From positions 115,442,694 through 115,506,693 of the forward strand of contig OW121741.1 of the NCBI GenBank assembly GCA_933228675.1: 64,000 nucleotides of DNA. Direction: 5' to 3'. The DNA is from Stomorhina lunata. Lineage: Eukaryota; Arthropoda; Insecta; Diptera; Rhiniidae. The notes beneath the pieces were generated by a model. It had not been told where the DNA came from. It searched no databases and worked only from the letters and a program-made list of their open reading frames with translations. The position numbers and the translations under genes were made by a program. Positions 45,848 to 55,437 of this stretch are shown in pieces (within the stretch, counting starts at the first letter, position 1; each line of letters starts with the position of its first letter).

Positions 45848-46255
45848 TCACAGGGTGGTACGGAAAATGCTGAATTGTTGTCTGGGTGGGTAGAGGGTGC
45901 AGGAGTAGGGGGGGGTTATTTTACAGGATTCGAGTAGGGTAGCTTCTTGCAGAGCTTCATCTATGGAGATGATTCGCAATCTGTAGTAAGTTTTAGCTTT
46001 TATGTATCCACGAGTTAGTTCATCTAAGTTTATGGTAGCTGCTAATTCTGGGTTATCTAAATCATCAGATTCTCGAATCCATTCATATCGGGTTGCAATT
46101 TTACTCCAAATTTCTTCCAGTTCACGCTTCTGATATTTTAGTGCAGATAGGGTATGTGATTCATCAATTGACTTTTTGTATTCTTGTTCAAAAGAAGATA
46201 AGTCCAATTGAATGTAACGTGTGAAGCTGGCGGCCATTGATTTTAAAGAGGGCAT
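45848..46255 (-). CDS. BEL/Pao gag amino-terminal portion
   Basis: 135 codons starting MPSLKSMAASF. The chain is charged and helix-prone (EEIWSKIATRYEWIRES; then LTRGYIKAKTYYRLRIISID), as in the amino end of BEL gag upstream of the DFYGDY core. Near the end lies a run of eight C on the coding strand (plus 45908-45915). Past it this frame yields unlike-gag sequence to a stop, while the frame of the next CDS upstream of its ATG reads a Pro-rich segment and VPPCDMQDF, expected in gag. The frame change therefore falls at the homopolymer: a one-base length change, a sequencing error, or a frameshift site. Confidence 0.8.
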   Translation of the reverse strand: MPSLKSMAASFTRYIQLDLSSFEQEYKKSIDESHTLSALKYQKRELEEIWSKIATRYEWIRESDDLDNPELAATINLDELTRGYIKAKTYYRLRIISIDEALQEATLLESCKITPPYSCTLYPPRQQFSIFRTTL

Positions 46256-47163
46256 TTTGTAAAATTTTTAGGGTTAGTGTGTAACAATTTAATGAAATAG
46301 TTGATAGGGTAGTGTATATGGTAGTATATAGGGTAGTATATAGTGTATTATATTGGGTAGTGTGATAAAATGGGTTAAATATAACGATTTTATAAAATTT
46401 TTAAACCAAAGAAAAACCTTTACAATAATTCTTCAAAAGGGTGGGTGTGCCGAAGAAAACCGGGTTTTTCTATTAATAGCTCAAAAATGTTCAAAATTTG
46501 TAAAATTCGAAATAAAATATATATATAATATTTTTTAGTGTAAGCGAGTTACTCACCGACTTTGCTAGGGTGTAGGGTACTACCTTGTATTTATGTTTGT
46601 ATGTGAGTGTGTAATTTTTACTTGTCGTCTCCTCTTTGATTTGATCTTCCCGCTAAGACTGGATCGAAAAATGTTGTGTATTTGTTGTTGGTTATGTTGT
46701 TAGTAAGAACAAATATTTTTAGGTTTTAGAGAGAAAAACGAGGTAAGTAAAAATTAAATGATTTTAAATATTGTATAATTTGTTGTAAAAAAACAATGAG
46801 TGCAAAAATTGAACTATATTTATTACAGTGTGTTGCAACGTTTAGTAATTTGTATATATTAACTAACAAATAATTTAAAGGGTTGGTAATGGACTTTTGA
46901 AAAATATAATTTTACTTTGTGAACAATTTTTAGCATCACTGTTTTTCGTATGTAACTTTTTTGTTGTGTTTTTATTTTTCAAAATTTGTTCTCTTGTGTT
47001 TTAAATTAAATTTTTGCACAGATCACTGTCACTGTTTATTTATAAATTATTTTTGTTGTATTTGTAAATTGTAAATTGTTTTTAAATATTTTTATGGACT
47101 GTATTTTGTTTGTTTATTGTTTCACTGTTTCTGTTTAAACTTTCGTTGTAGGCTTAAGGACCA
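46256..47163 (-). other. BEL/Pao 5' leader with candidate primer-binding site
   Basis: About 900 bp between gag and the 5' LTR without a long frame. Adjacent to the LTR (47146-47163, minus strand) it reads TGGTCCTTAAGCCTACAA. A TGG start right after the LTR is as expected for a tRNA primer site, but I cannot name the tRNA. The gag-proximal part (46260-46600) is rich in AGGGT on the plus strand; the LTR-proximal part is not. Confidence 0.65.
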
Positions 47164-47549
47164 TGTTTTAACGGGTTAGAGGGTGATAGCACTAGGGCTT
47201 TGATTAAATCAATAAAACACAAAAGGTTTCTATAAACTTTATAAAAATATTATTTATTAACAGTTTTAATTGTGTTTTAGAGTTTATGTTTTAGGGATAA
47301 GTATTATATTTTAATTTTAAGTTTAGGGTAAGTTTTATAATATATATTATTTATTTATCAATTACACCGACGATGTTTCGGATTTTTTAACTCGGGTTGA
47401 GTTTTCGGGTTGTTGATGATCTTAACTTTTATTGACACTTTCTTTAATACATTTTTCTTTTGTGAAGTTGGCTGTAGTCTGTTTTATTAGAGATGGACTT
47501 TGGCATGTCAGTGACAGAATTAGGGTTCACAGTGTTCACCGCGTGAACA
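47164..47549 (-). repeat. BEL/Pao 5' LTR
   Basis: 386 bp, plus-strand start TGTTTTAACGGGTTAGAGG, end GCGTGAACA. In the minus-strand sense it is the upstream LTR and should hold the promoter, though I see no certain TATA box or initiator. Confidence 0.95.
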
Positions 47550-47553
47550 ATAT

Positions 47554-50500
47554 AGTTAAGCGTTTGTGTTTTAAATACCAGATTTGTTTGGAGCCAACTA
47601 TTATATACCAACTTCTAAACTAAATGGCTTTTCCAAAAACATTAACAAATAAATATCTTGTTTGATTGAAACTTACCCCAAACAGTGAAAGACGTTTTCA
47701 AAAGCCCTACAGAAAATGTTTGAGATTCCTCTTAAAATTCCTACAATTCAACGCAACATTTAACTAAGGAAATACTTACATACAAACATATACAATATAA
47801 CATGAGGATAAACATAAAACACAAAAACATTTATCCCTTTGCTAAATACAAATAAACCACCATTCTACGCATATGTACGAGTGTGTATGATGTATATGTG
47901 TATGTATTTGTGTAAGTATTTGTGGGTAAACGCACAACAAGAAAAACTTTGACACATTAATGTTTTGAATACAAATTAACAAAGGTGCCATCGACTATGT
48001 AAAAGAATGTGTAAATTGTCAAAACGAAAATAACAACAAGAACGGACAGCAACAATTGGAAGGAAAAATATTTAGGCAAAGAAAAGTTTGAAATAAACTT
48101 TTTGACAGAAGCTTTTTGAAGGGAAAAAAGCTTTTTGAGCATATAGCATAGGTAAGGAAAAATGCAATTGCTGAATATGGCGAGAATATGAGAGAATTTG
48201 AGAGCTTAAAACTTTAATTTTAAGAGAGTTTTAAAGAGATTTTAGAAAAAAAGCTTTTGCCGGCAAAGAGTATTTGTGTTAAAAAGCTTTTAGCTTAAGA
48301 GTTATCGAGGATGCTGTGCGTAAATTTCCTGTATATATGGGAATCTTTTTTTAAGGATTTTCTTCTTCTTAAAATTTTACTTTAATGGAAAAATAAAACT
48401 TTTCTGTGGGCTTGCGAGCAATTGTTATGTGTGTTAGTATGTGAGCGAGTATTGGGTTTTTCTGTGCAGAGTTTGTTTAGTTTTTACGGTAAACTTCTGG
48501 GAAAAACTTGTTCAGTTAAGCTCCAGCATCCATAAGGAGCACGAGGATATAACGGTCGTTTTTCAAACAAGTGACAGTTTATGTAAAAAAAAGGATAAGA
48601 AAATAGCAAAAAACAAAAGAGCAAAATAAAAAACTGTTGAAAGTTTATACAAAAAACGGGTGTCGGTTTTGAAAAATCTTGAAAAAAAAAGAAGTGATTT
48701 AAAAGAAAAATTTTTAAAAATTTGAAATTTTGTTAAAAAAAAAGATGTTTTTCTTTAGAAGATTCGTAAAATGTAAATTTCAACAGTTGATTTGTGAAAA
48801 TAATCAGGTGCTTTTACTTCTTAGAGTGTCTTGCCACAAGTTTTTTTTTTCGAAAAAGCAAAAACAAAATTTGGAAGTCTTACACTCTTGTATGAATGAT
48901 TCCATTCCAGCATCTGCAAGTGCACTTTAGCTCATTTTTTTATGAATCAGTTGCCGTAACCTTACCCAGCTGAGTGGGTCGTTGTCGTCGCGTTAGTGAA
49001 AATCGCGTGTTTAGTGTGAAAACTTTTTTGAAGTTGATTTCATTCAACTAAAACTTAAACGTAATTTTGAAAGAGTTTTTAAATGGTAAAATTAATTTTA
49101 AAATAAAAATAAAAAATAAAAAAAATTTTGAAAATTTGAAAAGTTTCCTAAATTTTGTGCTTGTTTTTTTATAGTTAGTATAAGTGTAGTGCTCTTGATT
49201 ACCCAAGTATTATAATTATTTATCTTTTCTAAAGGAAAGTGATTTATGTTATTTTTGTTGCCAACCTAGATTTTCATATAAATTGTTTTAAATCTTTTTC
49301 TTTCCTTGTTAAGTAAAGAAAAATGTGTTTAGAAGCCAAGAAAATTTTCTTTTGCTAACTTTTACTTAAGTAAAGAAATTTCTTAAAGCAAAAGCTGATA
49401 ACATAAAACATTAAACTTGGAAAAAGGTTTCCTTAAACAAAGTGTATCTGAGAAGTAATAAAGGAAAAAAAATATATATTTAACCGGTTTGAGAAGGATA
49501 AAAAGTGTCAATTTAGAGAAAAAGCAAAAAAAGGAAAATTAAATTTCCTGGAAAATACAAATCAAGGTTTAACGAAAAAGAGAAAGTGTGTAAATAAAAT
49601 TGTGAAAAATGTCGAAAATTATTGGAAAAATCAATGAATATAAATTAAAAATTGTTTAAGAAAATTGTTTGAAAAATTTTAGAAAAAAGTGTTTAATTTC
49701 AAATAAAGAAAGGTATTATATATCAAACCCTCAAAATAAATTTAAACAAATAATTGAAAATCCCTTAAAGAAAACTGTAAAATCATTCAACTTCAACAAA
49801 AAGCACGTTCTGTCAATAAAAATCCCCAAAAAGTACAAAAAACTCCTTAAAATAGCCTTAAGATTAACAAAAAAAATTGCCTTTATATCTTTTAATATAT
49901 TCTTTATTTTACTCCCCTTTATCAACAAAATAACCAACTAAAAAGTTTCAAATAACCAGACAAATTTTCAAAATTCTGATGACATGTACAAAAATAAAAA
50001 ATAAACTAACAAAAAAAGAATTGCAAAAATAAAAAATAAAATGTGTTTAGCACTCGAGCGGAAATTAAAAAACATTTAACGAAACCATCAAACCAAACAA
50101 AATGGAAAACTCACACAATTTTTATGCTTCTTTTAGACATTTTTCACTCACGTATCCTTTTAGAAAAATGAAATACAAAAAATAACAAACCTCTAAATCT
50201 AGCTCTTCAAACAATACAAACAAAAAAAAACTATAAAATAAAGATAAATAAAAAAAATCCAAAATCTAGGTTGACGATAAAACAAAATTCAATAAAAGAT
50301 AAAAAAAGCTAAAATAAAACCTCCCTCAAAAAATCCTCATCAAATCGCAAAAAAAAAAAAAACAAATTCTAGTGTGAATTTTTGAAACCAAAATAAATTT
50401 ATTAGCTTTTTTTGTTTTTTTACCACTACACTCTCATTCGGGCTAAAAGTGTTATGTAAAATTACACAAATCCACGAATATACATCAACATACATTTAGC

Positions 50501-51169
50501 CTTACACACACACACACATATGAACATTTGAGAGTTACTTGCTTTTCGGCTGCTGTATTTTTAGACTCCAAACCTAAAACTTCTAACTTGTTTTATTAGT
50601 TTTGAGTTTGTGTTTTTTCCCTCACTAAATTTTTACAAATTTTTTTAATGAAATTTACAGTTTGTTTTTCTATAAATTTATGGCATTTTTCTTTTTTTGA
50701 TGGAAATTATAAATTCAATTATTTAGTGTGTGCGGTGAAAAAAAAAAAACCTTAACCTAGATTAGGGCAAATATATCATTTACAGTTTATGTAGATAGGA
50801 TTTACATTTTCGGACTTCAGGCAATGAATAGCAATACATACTTTAGTTTCTTCAATTAATTTACACCAGGCTACATTGAAATAATACACATATAAAAATT
50901 AGACACATTCTACTTGTTTTCTTAAAGAAATTTTAGTTCAAAATTTTATAATTTTAAATTTTTTCAAAAGAAATCGAAATCTTACATTATTTTTTCTACT
51001 ACTTTACTAAAATAGGTTACTTTTGACTCCCTTTTCTTGATATGAAAGTAATAGAAAGTATGTAGTTTTAGTTGGTTTTTGCCTCTACTGAAATTGTTTT
51101 TTTTTGTAAGTTGACACTGTTTTGAGGAAAAAAGTGCGATAAGTAAATTATTTATAATTTAAAGATAAA
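47554..51169. other. Long low-repeat noncoding region
   Basis: The longest stretch free of recognisable mobile elements. Open frames are short and Lys/Asn/Phe-rich. The interval 48930-49060 is less AT-rich and resembles fly promoter/leader sequence; the rest is A-rich. It could hold an untranslated exon or intron of a host gene, but nothing proves that. Confidence 0.45.
48941..49060 (+). promoter_or_regulatory. Weak candidate core promoter / untranslated exon
   Basis: ATCAGTTGCCGTAACC has an initiator-like TCAGTT, followed about 28 bases on by GGTCG, which fits the DPE pattern but is one base off the usual spacing. GTCGTTGTCGTCGCGTTAGTG and GTGAAAATCGCGTGTTTAGTG follow, unusual in this AT-rich region. 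There is no in-frame protein after it. Confidence 0.22.
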
Positions 51170-51305
51170 CAGTAGAAGCTCGAAAAAGTTAAGTCACAGA
51201 AAAGTAAAGTATATCGAAAAGTTTAGCAGTTCATATTGACCACACGTGACTCTAAAAAGTTAAGTGATTCTTAACTTTTTAGAGACAATTGTTTTTTTTT
51301 TGATT

Positions 51306-51560
51306 AAAAAGTTTTACTGTAGTGTATTGCACTAAGAATCCCAATTTATTACAATTATTTATTATTGTAATAAATAGTTTTTTGATAAAACCAAAAAATG
51401 TTGGTGGGGAAACCTTTCCTCGACGCGTTTCGATGGTTGGTTAGACCACCTCATCAGGAGGATTATCCCTAATTCTAGACAGAGCGAAAACCTCACATTA
51501 TGTATAATTTGAGGGACTGAATAAATACGAATTATTATTATTGTGTCCAACAAAATATCA
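51306..51560 (-). mobile_element. Penelope-type fragment with hammerhead motif
   Basis: Minus-strand order: about 95 bp containing CTCACATTATGTATAATTTG-like sequence complement, the hammerhead core (51417-51462), then GAAAGGTTTCCCCACCAACA and the segment shared with the copies near 10.1 and 61.3 kb, ending CTACAGTAAAACTTTTT. The association of a minimal hammerhead with a dispersed truncated repeat is characteristic of Penelope-like retroelements. No reverse transcriptase or GIY-YIG frame is present. The boundary near 51560 is approximate. Confidence 0.65.
51417..51462 (-). ncRNA. Hammerhead ribozyme motif, Penelope type
   Basis: On the minus strand: TCCTC (stem I), CTGATGA (51451-51457), stem II GGTGG/CCATC closing TCTAACCAA, GAAA (51428-51431), a minimal stem III in CGCG, GTC (51422-51424), then GAGGA closing stem I. 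The conserved CUGAUGA and GAAA boxes and the GUC cleavage triplet are intact. Cleavage is predicted between 51422 and 51421. A near-absent stem III is typical of Penelope-associated hammerheads, which tend to act as dimers. Confidence 0.82.
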
Positions 51561-52197
51561 ACATAAAGCTAAGATTATCATCCGAACAGAAACACACAAA
51601 CATTTTTCAGTTTTATCATTTCTTTATTTCCCACACTTTTGTTGTTACTTTGTTTTTCTGTTTCCAAGATCATTTTTACTTCCTTCATATTGATCTTCAA
51701 TACATATTTATACATAAGTTAAGGTCTATTATTAATTTCTATATGTAGAAATACTACCACTGAAACTAATTTTTTCTCAGATTTTTAAACAAAGATCATT
51801 ATATTTTTACAGTTTGTTGACTCTTCGGTCCAAAGTATGTTTTCGCTTAAAGCATATATTTCAACTGTCAAATTTTATTCAAACTTTCTTTGTTGAAACT
51901 CTTTATCTCAACTATTCAGACTTACAGAAAAAGTACATCACAATTCTATTCATGAATTATCCTAAGAGCAGCAATCTTAAATTTATTACTAAAAAGCTGA
52001 ACCTATTTAGGTAATCGTGAGTGTATATGTATTTGAATTTTTATACTATGGAAAAGTTAAGATTTCGGAAAAGTTAATTACCCCCAAAACAAACATCTTA
52101 ACTTTTTCGCCTCCACTGTATTACATTTTAAAAGGAAGAAAACTTTGTTATTGAAGTCTACTTGCGAAACCTTTGAAAAATGAAAATCGGTAAATAA

Positions 52198-53019
52198 AAA
52201 AAACAAGCAAGCAATAACCGACCATCAAATTGTGCTAAATTTTGAAACATATCTCACATACCAACGAGGGGTTCAGCTTATTCAAAATGTGGACCAAATT
52301 CGAAAAAAAAAAATATTGTTACTCTAGTTGAAATTGTTTGCAAATTCTTCGGACTAAATTCGATTGCAATAGCTTTATAGTTCAATATTTAAAGGTATCT
52401 AAGTAGATTCCCTTATATGTATCTACTTGCACAAAATTTCGTCTCATGACCGAGTATAGTTTTACATTAATAAGCTGTTAAATACTTTTCGTTGTAATAA
52501 ATATTTTGTTAGGACTTCCTATTGCAACCACCGTATAAAAAGTCTGGACTTAACGTTAATTGATAGCTATCTAATTTATATACTGAATGTACATAGAAAT
52601 CTATTTAATAGAAAATATAAAAATGGGATGTTATATGTATAAGAACTATAGCCAAATGTTGATCGATTGTCATAAAATTTAATATACTGGCTGATATTAA
52701 TATAAAGTTTATTTGTGCATAGTGAACCGCCGTGGTATAGCAGGTTAGTCATCCGCCTAGCATACCAGAGGTCCAAGTTCAATCCCCGGCCAGACACACT
52801 TGAAAAAATAAATTTTCAAAAAAGCGGTGGTTCACCTCATAACTCAGCTAGCCACTGGTTATTGAGTATTAGGCTATGAAAAACTTCTCTAACTAATGCA
52901 TTCGCCGTTCGGAGCCGGCGTAAAAACGTAGGTCCCTTTCAATGAGTCTAAAAATAGAATCGGATGCAGCTCATTGTCTGAGTGAAGTACCCCTTGTTCC
53001 AATTGGAATGTTGTCGGGG

Positions 53020-53065
<46 letters not shown>

Positions 53066-54335
53066 TGTGCAAAATTTAGTGCCCATACCTGACATAGTTT
53101 ATAATTTAATAGCTTTTAACTGGCGTTTTTGGCATTTTAGTGGTTACCGGGAGCTTTTTTTATATGAAAACTATTTTCCAAAATGGAACGATTCCTATAA
53201 AATTTGAAATACTGACAGGAAGTTGCATAAAACTTCTCTGTTCTAAATTAAGTATTCATAGATTTTACAATTTTATTCAGTTTATCAGCATAAATGTGAT
53301 TTCCAAGGCAATGTTACATGGGAGCTCCAACTAAATGTAAACCGATTTTACCCATTTTCAGCACACAATTTCTATAAGATATTGAAAATATTTTCGCTAA
53401 ATTTTGTCTCTCTAGCTCTTGTAGTTAAGGAGCTATCGCGCTTTTATCTGACGGAAAGACGGACATAAACCGTCTTTTCTTTTTGTATTTTTGTGTTTCC
53501 GTAAGTTTTTTATATGGGACCTATGGTCAAATAGTAACCGATTGTAACAAAATTTTGCACACTGGCTGGCATTTACATAAAACTTCCTTTTGTAAAATTT
53601 TGTTGCTATAGCCCTTTTCTTTAAGGCGCTATCGCACTTTTATCTGACGGACAGACGGACATAAACCCCCTTTTCTTTTTGTATTTTTGTGTTTCCGTAT
53701 GTTGTTTATATGGGAGCTATCGTCAAATGGTGACCGATTGTGACAATATTGCACACTGGTTGGCATTGAAATAAGACCTTTTCGTGCTTAATTTAGTGGT
53801 TATATCCGTTACAGTTTTAGATTTATTGGCATTTAAGTATATTTTAGGTGAAATTTAGGCTGTTTTCGTAAGTTTTTTGTATGGAAGCTATGGCTAAATG
53901 TGAACCGATTTCGATTTCGATAAAATTGTATATGCTACCTGGTGCTTATGTAATACTTCTAGGTACAAAATTTTGTCATCATAACTGTTATAATTTGTCA
54001 TTTATTAGCAAATAAGCGATTAGCCTAGACGAGGTTATACGAGAGCTATGGTCAAATGCTAACCGATTTCAATACTAAAATTTTCTTATAGATGAAGAAT
54101 GTTTTTGCTAAGTTTCAGTTAGCTAGCTCCTTTAGACTTTATCGTGATTTCAACAGACAGACAGACAGACAGGCAGACAGACATACGGACAGGCAGATGG
54201 ACAGACAGACGGACAGACGGACGGATATAGCTCAATCGTCTTAAATTTCATAAGGATTCAGAATATATATCGTTTTTGTTTTTTGAGCCAATATTAAGGA
54301 AATTAGAAACGGAATGACAATGATGGTGGGTATAA
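52198..54335 (-). mobile_element. Type-2 Helentron-like element, near full length, split by a SINE
   Basis: Minus-strand start TATACCCACCATCATTGTCA, then a (GTCY)n tract at plus 54152-54232, repeated ATCGGTTCACATTTAGCCATAG motifs near 53900, 53730, 53530, 53340 and 52660, a TTCGAATTTGGTCCACATTT segment, and a 3' end GATGGTCGGTTATTGCTTGC then TTGTTTT. It matches the 15.4-kb copy in order and gives the best full-length type-2 reference. It is interrupted by the SINE at 52720-53060. Non-autonomous. Confidence 0.8.
52720..53060 (+). mobile_element. tRNA-derived SINE, full length with target duplication
   Basis: TTATTTGTGCA at 52709-52719 recurs at 53061-53071 as the target-site duplication. The head AGTGAACCGCCGTGGTATAG then CAGGTTAGTC resembles a tRNA D arm/A box, and CAAGTTCAATCCCCGG the T arm/B box. 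The body contains CTCAGCTAGCCACTGGTTAT and TAATGCATTCGCCGTTCGG, and the tail is (TA)n from about 53023. About 340 bp, no coding; it would depend on LINE machinery. The parent tRNA is not identified. Confidence 0.9.
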
Positions 54336-55437
54336 AAATATCCAGATTTTGGTTTAAGTACCTTTTAATTGCTAGTTCTTATTTAAAAGCTCATAATATC
54401 AATATAATAAGAGAATTAAGTTCCTAATAAAACGCTTTAAATGCTTTAATTGTTTTAAATCAGACGAAAAATCTAAAAGTTATTTAGGATTTCATAAACC
54501 GACTTGGAAATTTCTGAACTGTTTGCAAAACTATGCATATAAACATTTATTACAAAAAGTAGAAAATTTTCAACATCGGAAAAAGCTAAATAGCTTTTGT
54601 AAATGTTAAACGATGCCAAAAATAATGTCTTAACTTTTTGTATGCCTCATCCTTAAAATCGCTATGATAATGTGTAAGTTGGAGGAACAAAGGTACTCTG
54701 ACCTACCCAAAAACTGTTTTTTTTTTGCAAATATCTCAAAATTTTGCACATGTTTCGATATCTTTGAAAATGGTTTTAGTAACCCCCACTAGATCGCTTT
54801 CCAAAATTTTATTTTAGCTTTTTCTTTAGGTAATTTTTAAACTTTCTTTTAGTAATTTTTTTGCCATATTTTTTGCAGAGCCACAATAGTAAAGAATTGG
54901 AAAAGATTGTTTTCTAGGAAAGTTTATAATAACGACAGATTATGATCAAGACATGAGAGTAAATGATCGGTCTGAATCAAATCTAAATTCAAAACTGATT
55001 AAGATTCATTTCATTCATAGCCAAATGTGTTGTTTAGAAAATGCCATAATATTAGTAGAAAACATTAAAAGGCATATCATGTATTCCGATTGGAATGGCT
55101 TTAACGCCGTAATGATATTCCGATCGGATAGTTTTTGCTTCTAAAGATTCCAAGTACTTCGTTCCGTAAGCAACTCTTACACGGATATCTGTTCATCACT
55201 TCACAAAGCGCTGTTTGGACATTGATACCCCAAGTTCTCTCGATAAGAGCTACTATGTCTTATACTTTTTACCTCCCATTTACTTCTGATGATATAAAAA
55301 TGGCTAAGTGTAGAACATCCAGAATGTCAGAAGACTCGCCAATAGGTGATTCCGTTTGTAATTTTTTTATTAGTGATCGTAGACCCCATAAAAATTATAC
55401 CGATCGAGTCAAAATTGGGAGGAGAATCGATTAAATG
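54336..55437. other. Noncoding DNA, possibly with decayed coding remnant
   Basis: No gene is supported. The interval 55135-55345 is less AT-rich than its surroundings and open on both strands for short lengths, but I recognise no family. Confidence 0.4.

Larger units (their letters stand above)
43309..47549 (-). mobile_element. BEL/Pao LTR retrotransposon lacking RT, RNase H and integrase
   Basis: Two 386-bp LTRs (TGTT...AACA) flank a 3.5-kb interior read on the minus strand. The flanks ATAT (43305-43308) and ATAT (47550-47553) look like a 4-bp target duplication. Order from the 5' LTR: a candidate primer site, a leader of about 900 bp, a gag amino-terminal frame, a gag-protease frame fused to the pol carboxyl-terminal domain, a polypurine tract, and the 3' LTR. 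The LTRs differ at one position by eye, so the insertion is young. Lacking polymerase and integrase, it must have been copied by proteins of a relative. Confidence 0.93.
51170..52118. mobile_element. Pogo-like TIR element with AAAAAGTTAAG repeats
   Basis: Left end CAGTAGAAGCTCGAAAAAGT, right end in complement CAGTGGAGGCGAAAAAGTTA. TA follows the right end; the left is preceded by AA, probably a mutated TA. Subterminal copies of AAAAGTTAAG lie near both ends, including an inverted pair at 51254-51281. CAGT ends with TA fit the pogo/Tigger group. A Penelope-type fragment has inserted inside (about 51306-51560). No transposase is recognisable. Confidence 0.65.

Noticed and set aside
43309..47549. 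Telomeric TTAGGG-type repeats as explanation for the AGGGT excess
   Set aside because: The motifs are spaced irregularly by tens to hundreds of bases and do not form an array; flies also lack this telomere repeat.
47432..47623. 63-codon frame at the LTR edge
   Set aside because: Lies across the 5' LTR boundary in the antisense direction and has no retroviral-type domain.
55135..55434. 99-codon plus-strand open frame
   Set aside because: The region is less AT-rich than its flanks, but no domain, codon pattern or splice context supports it as a gene; kept only as a note in the region entry.
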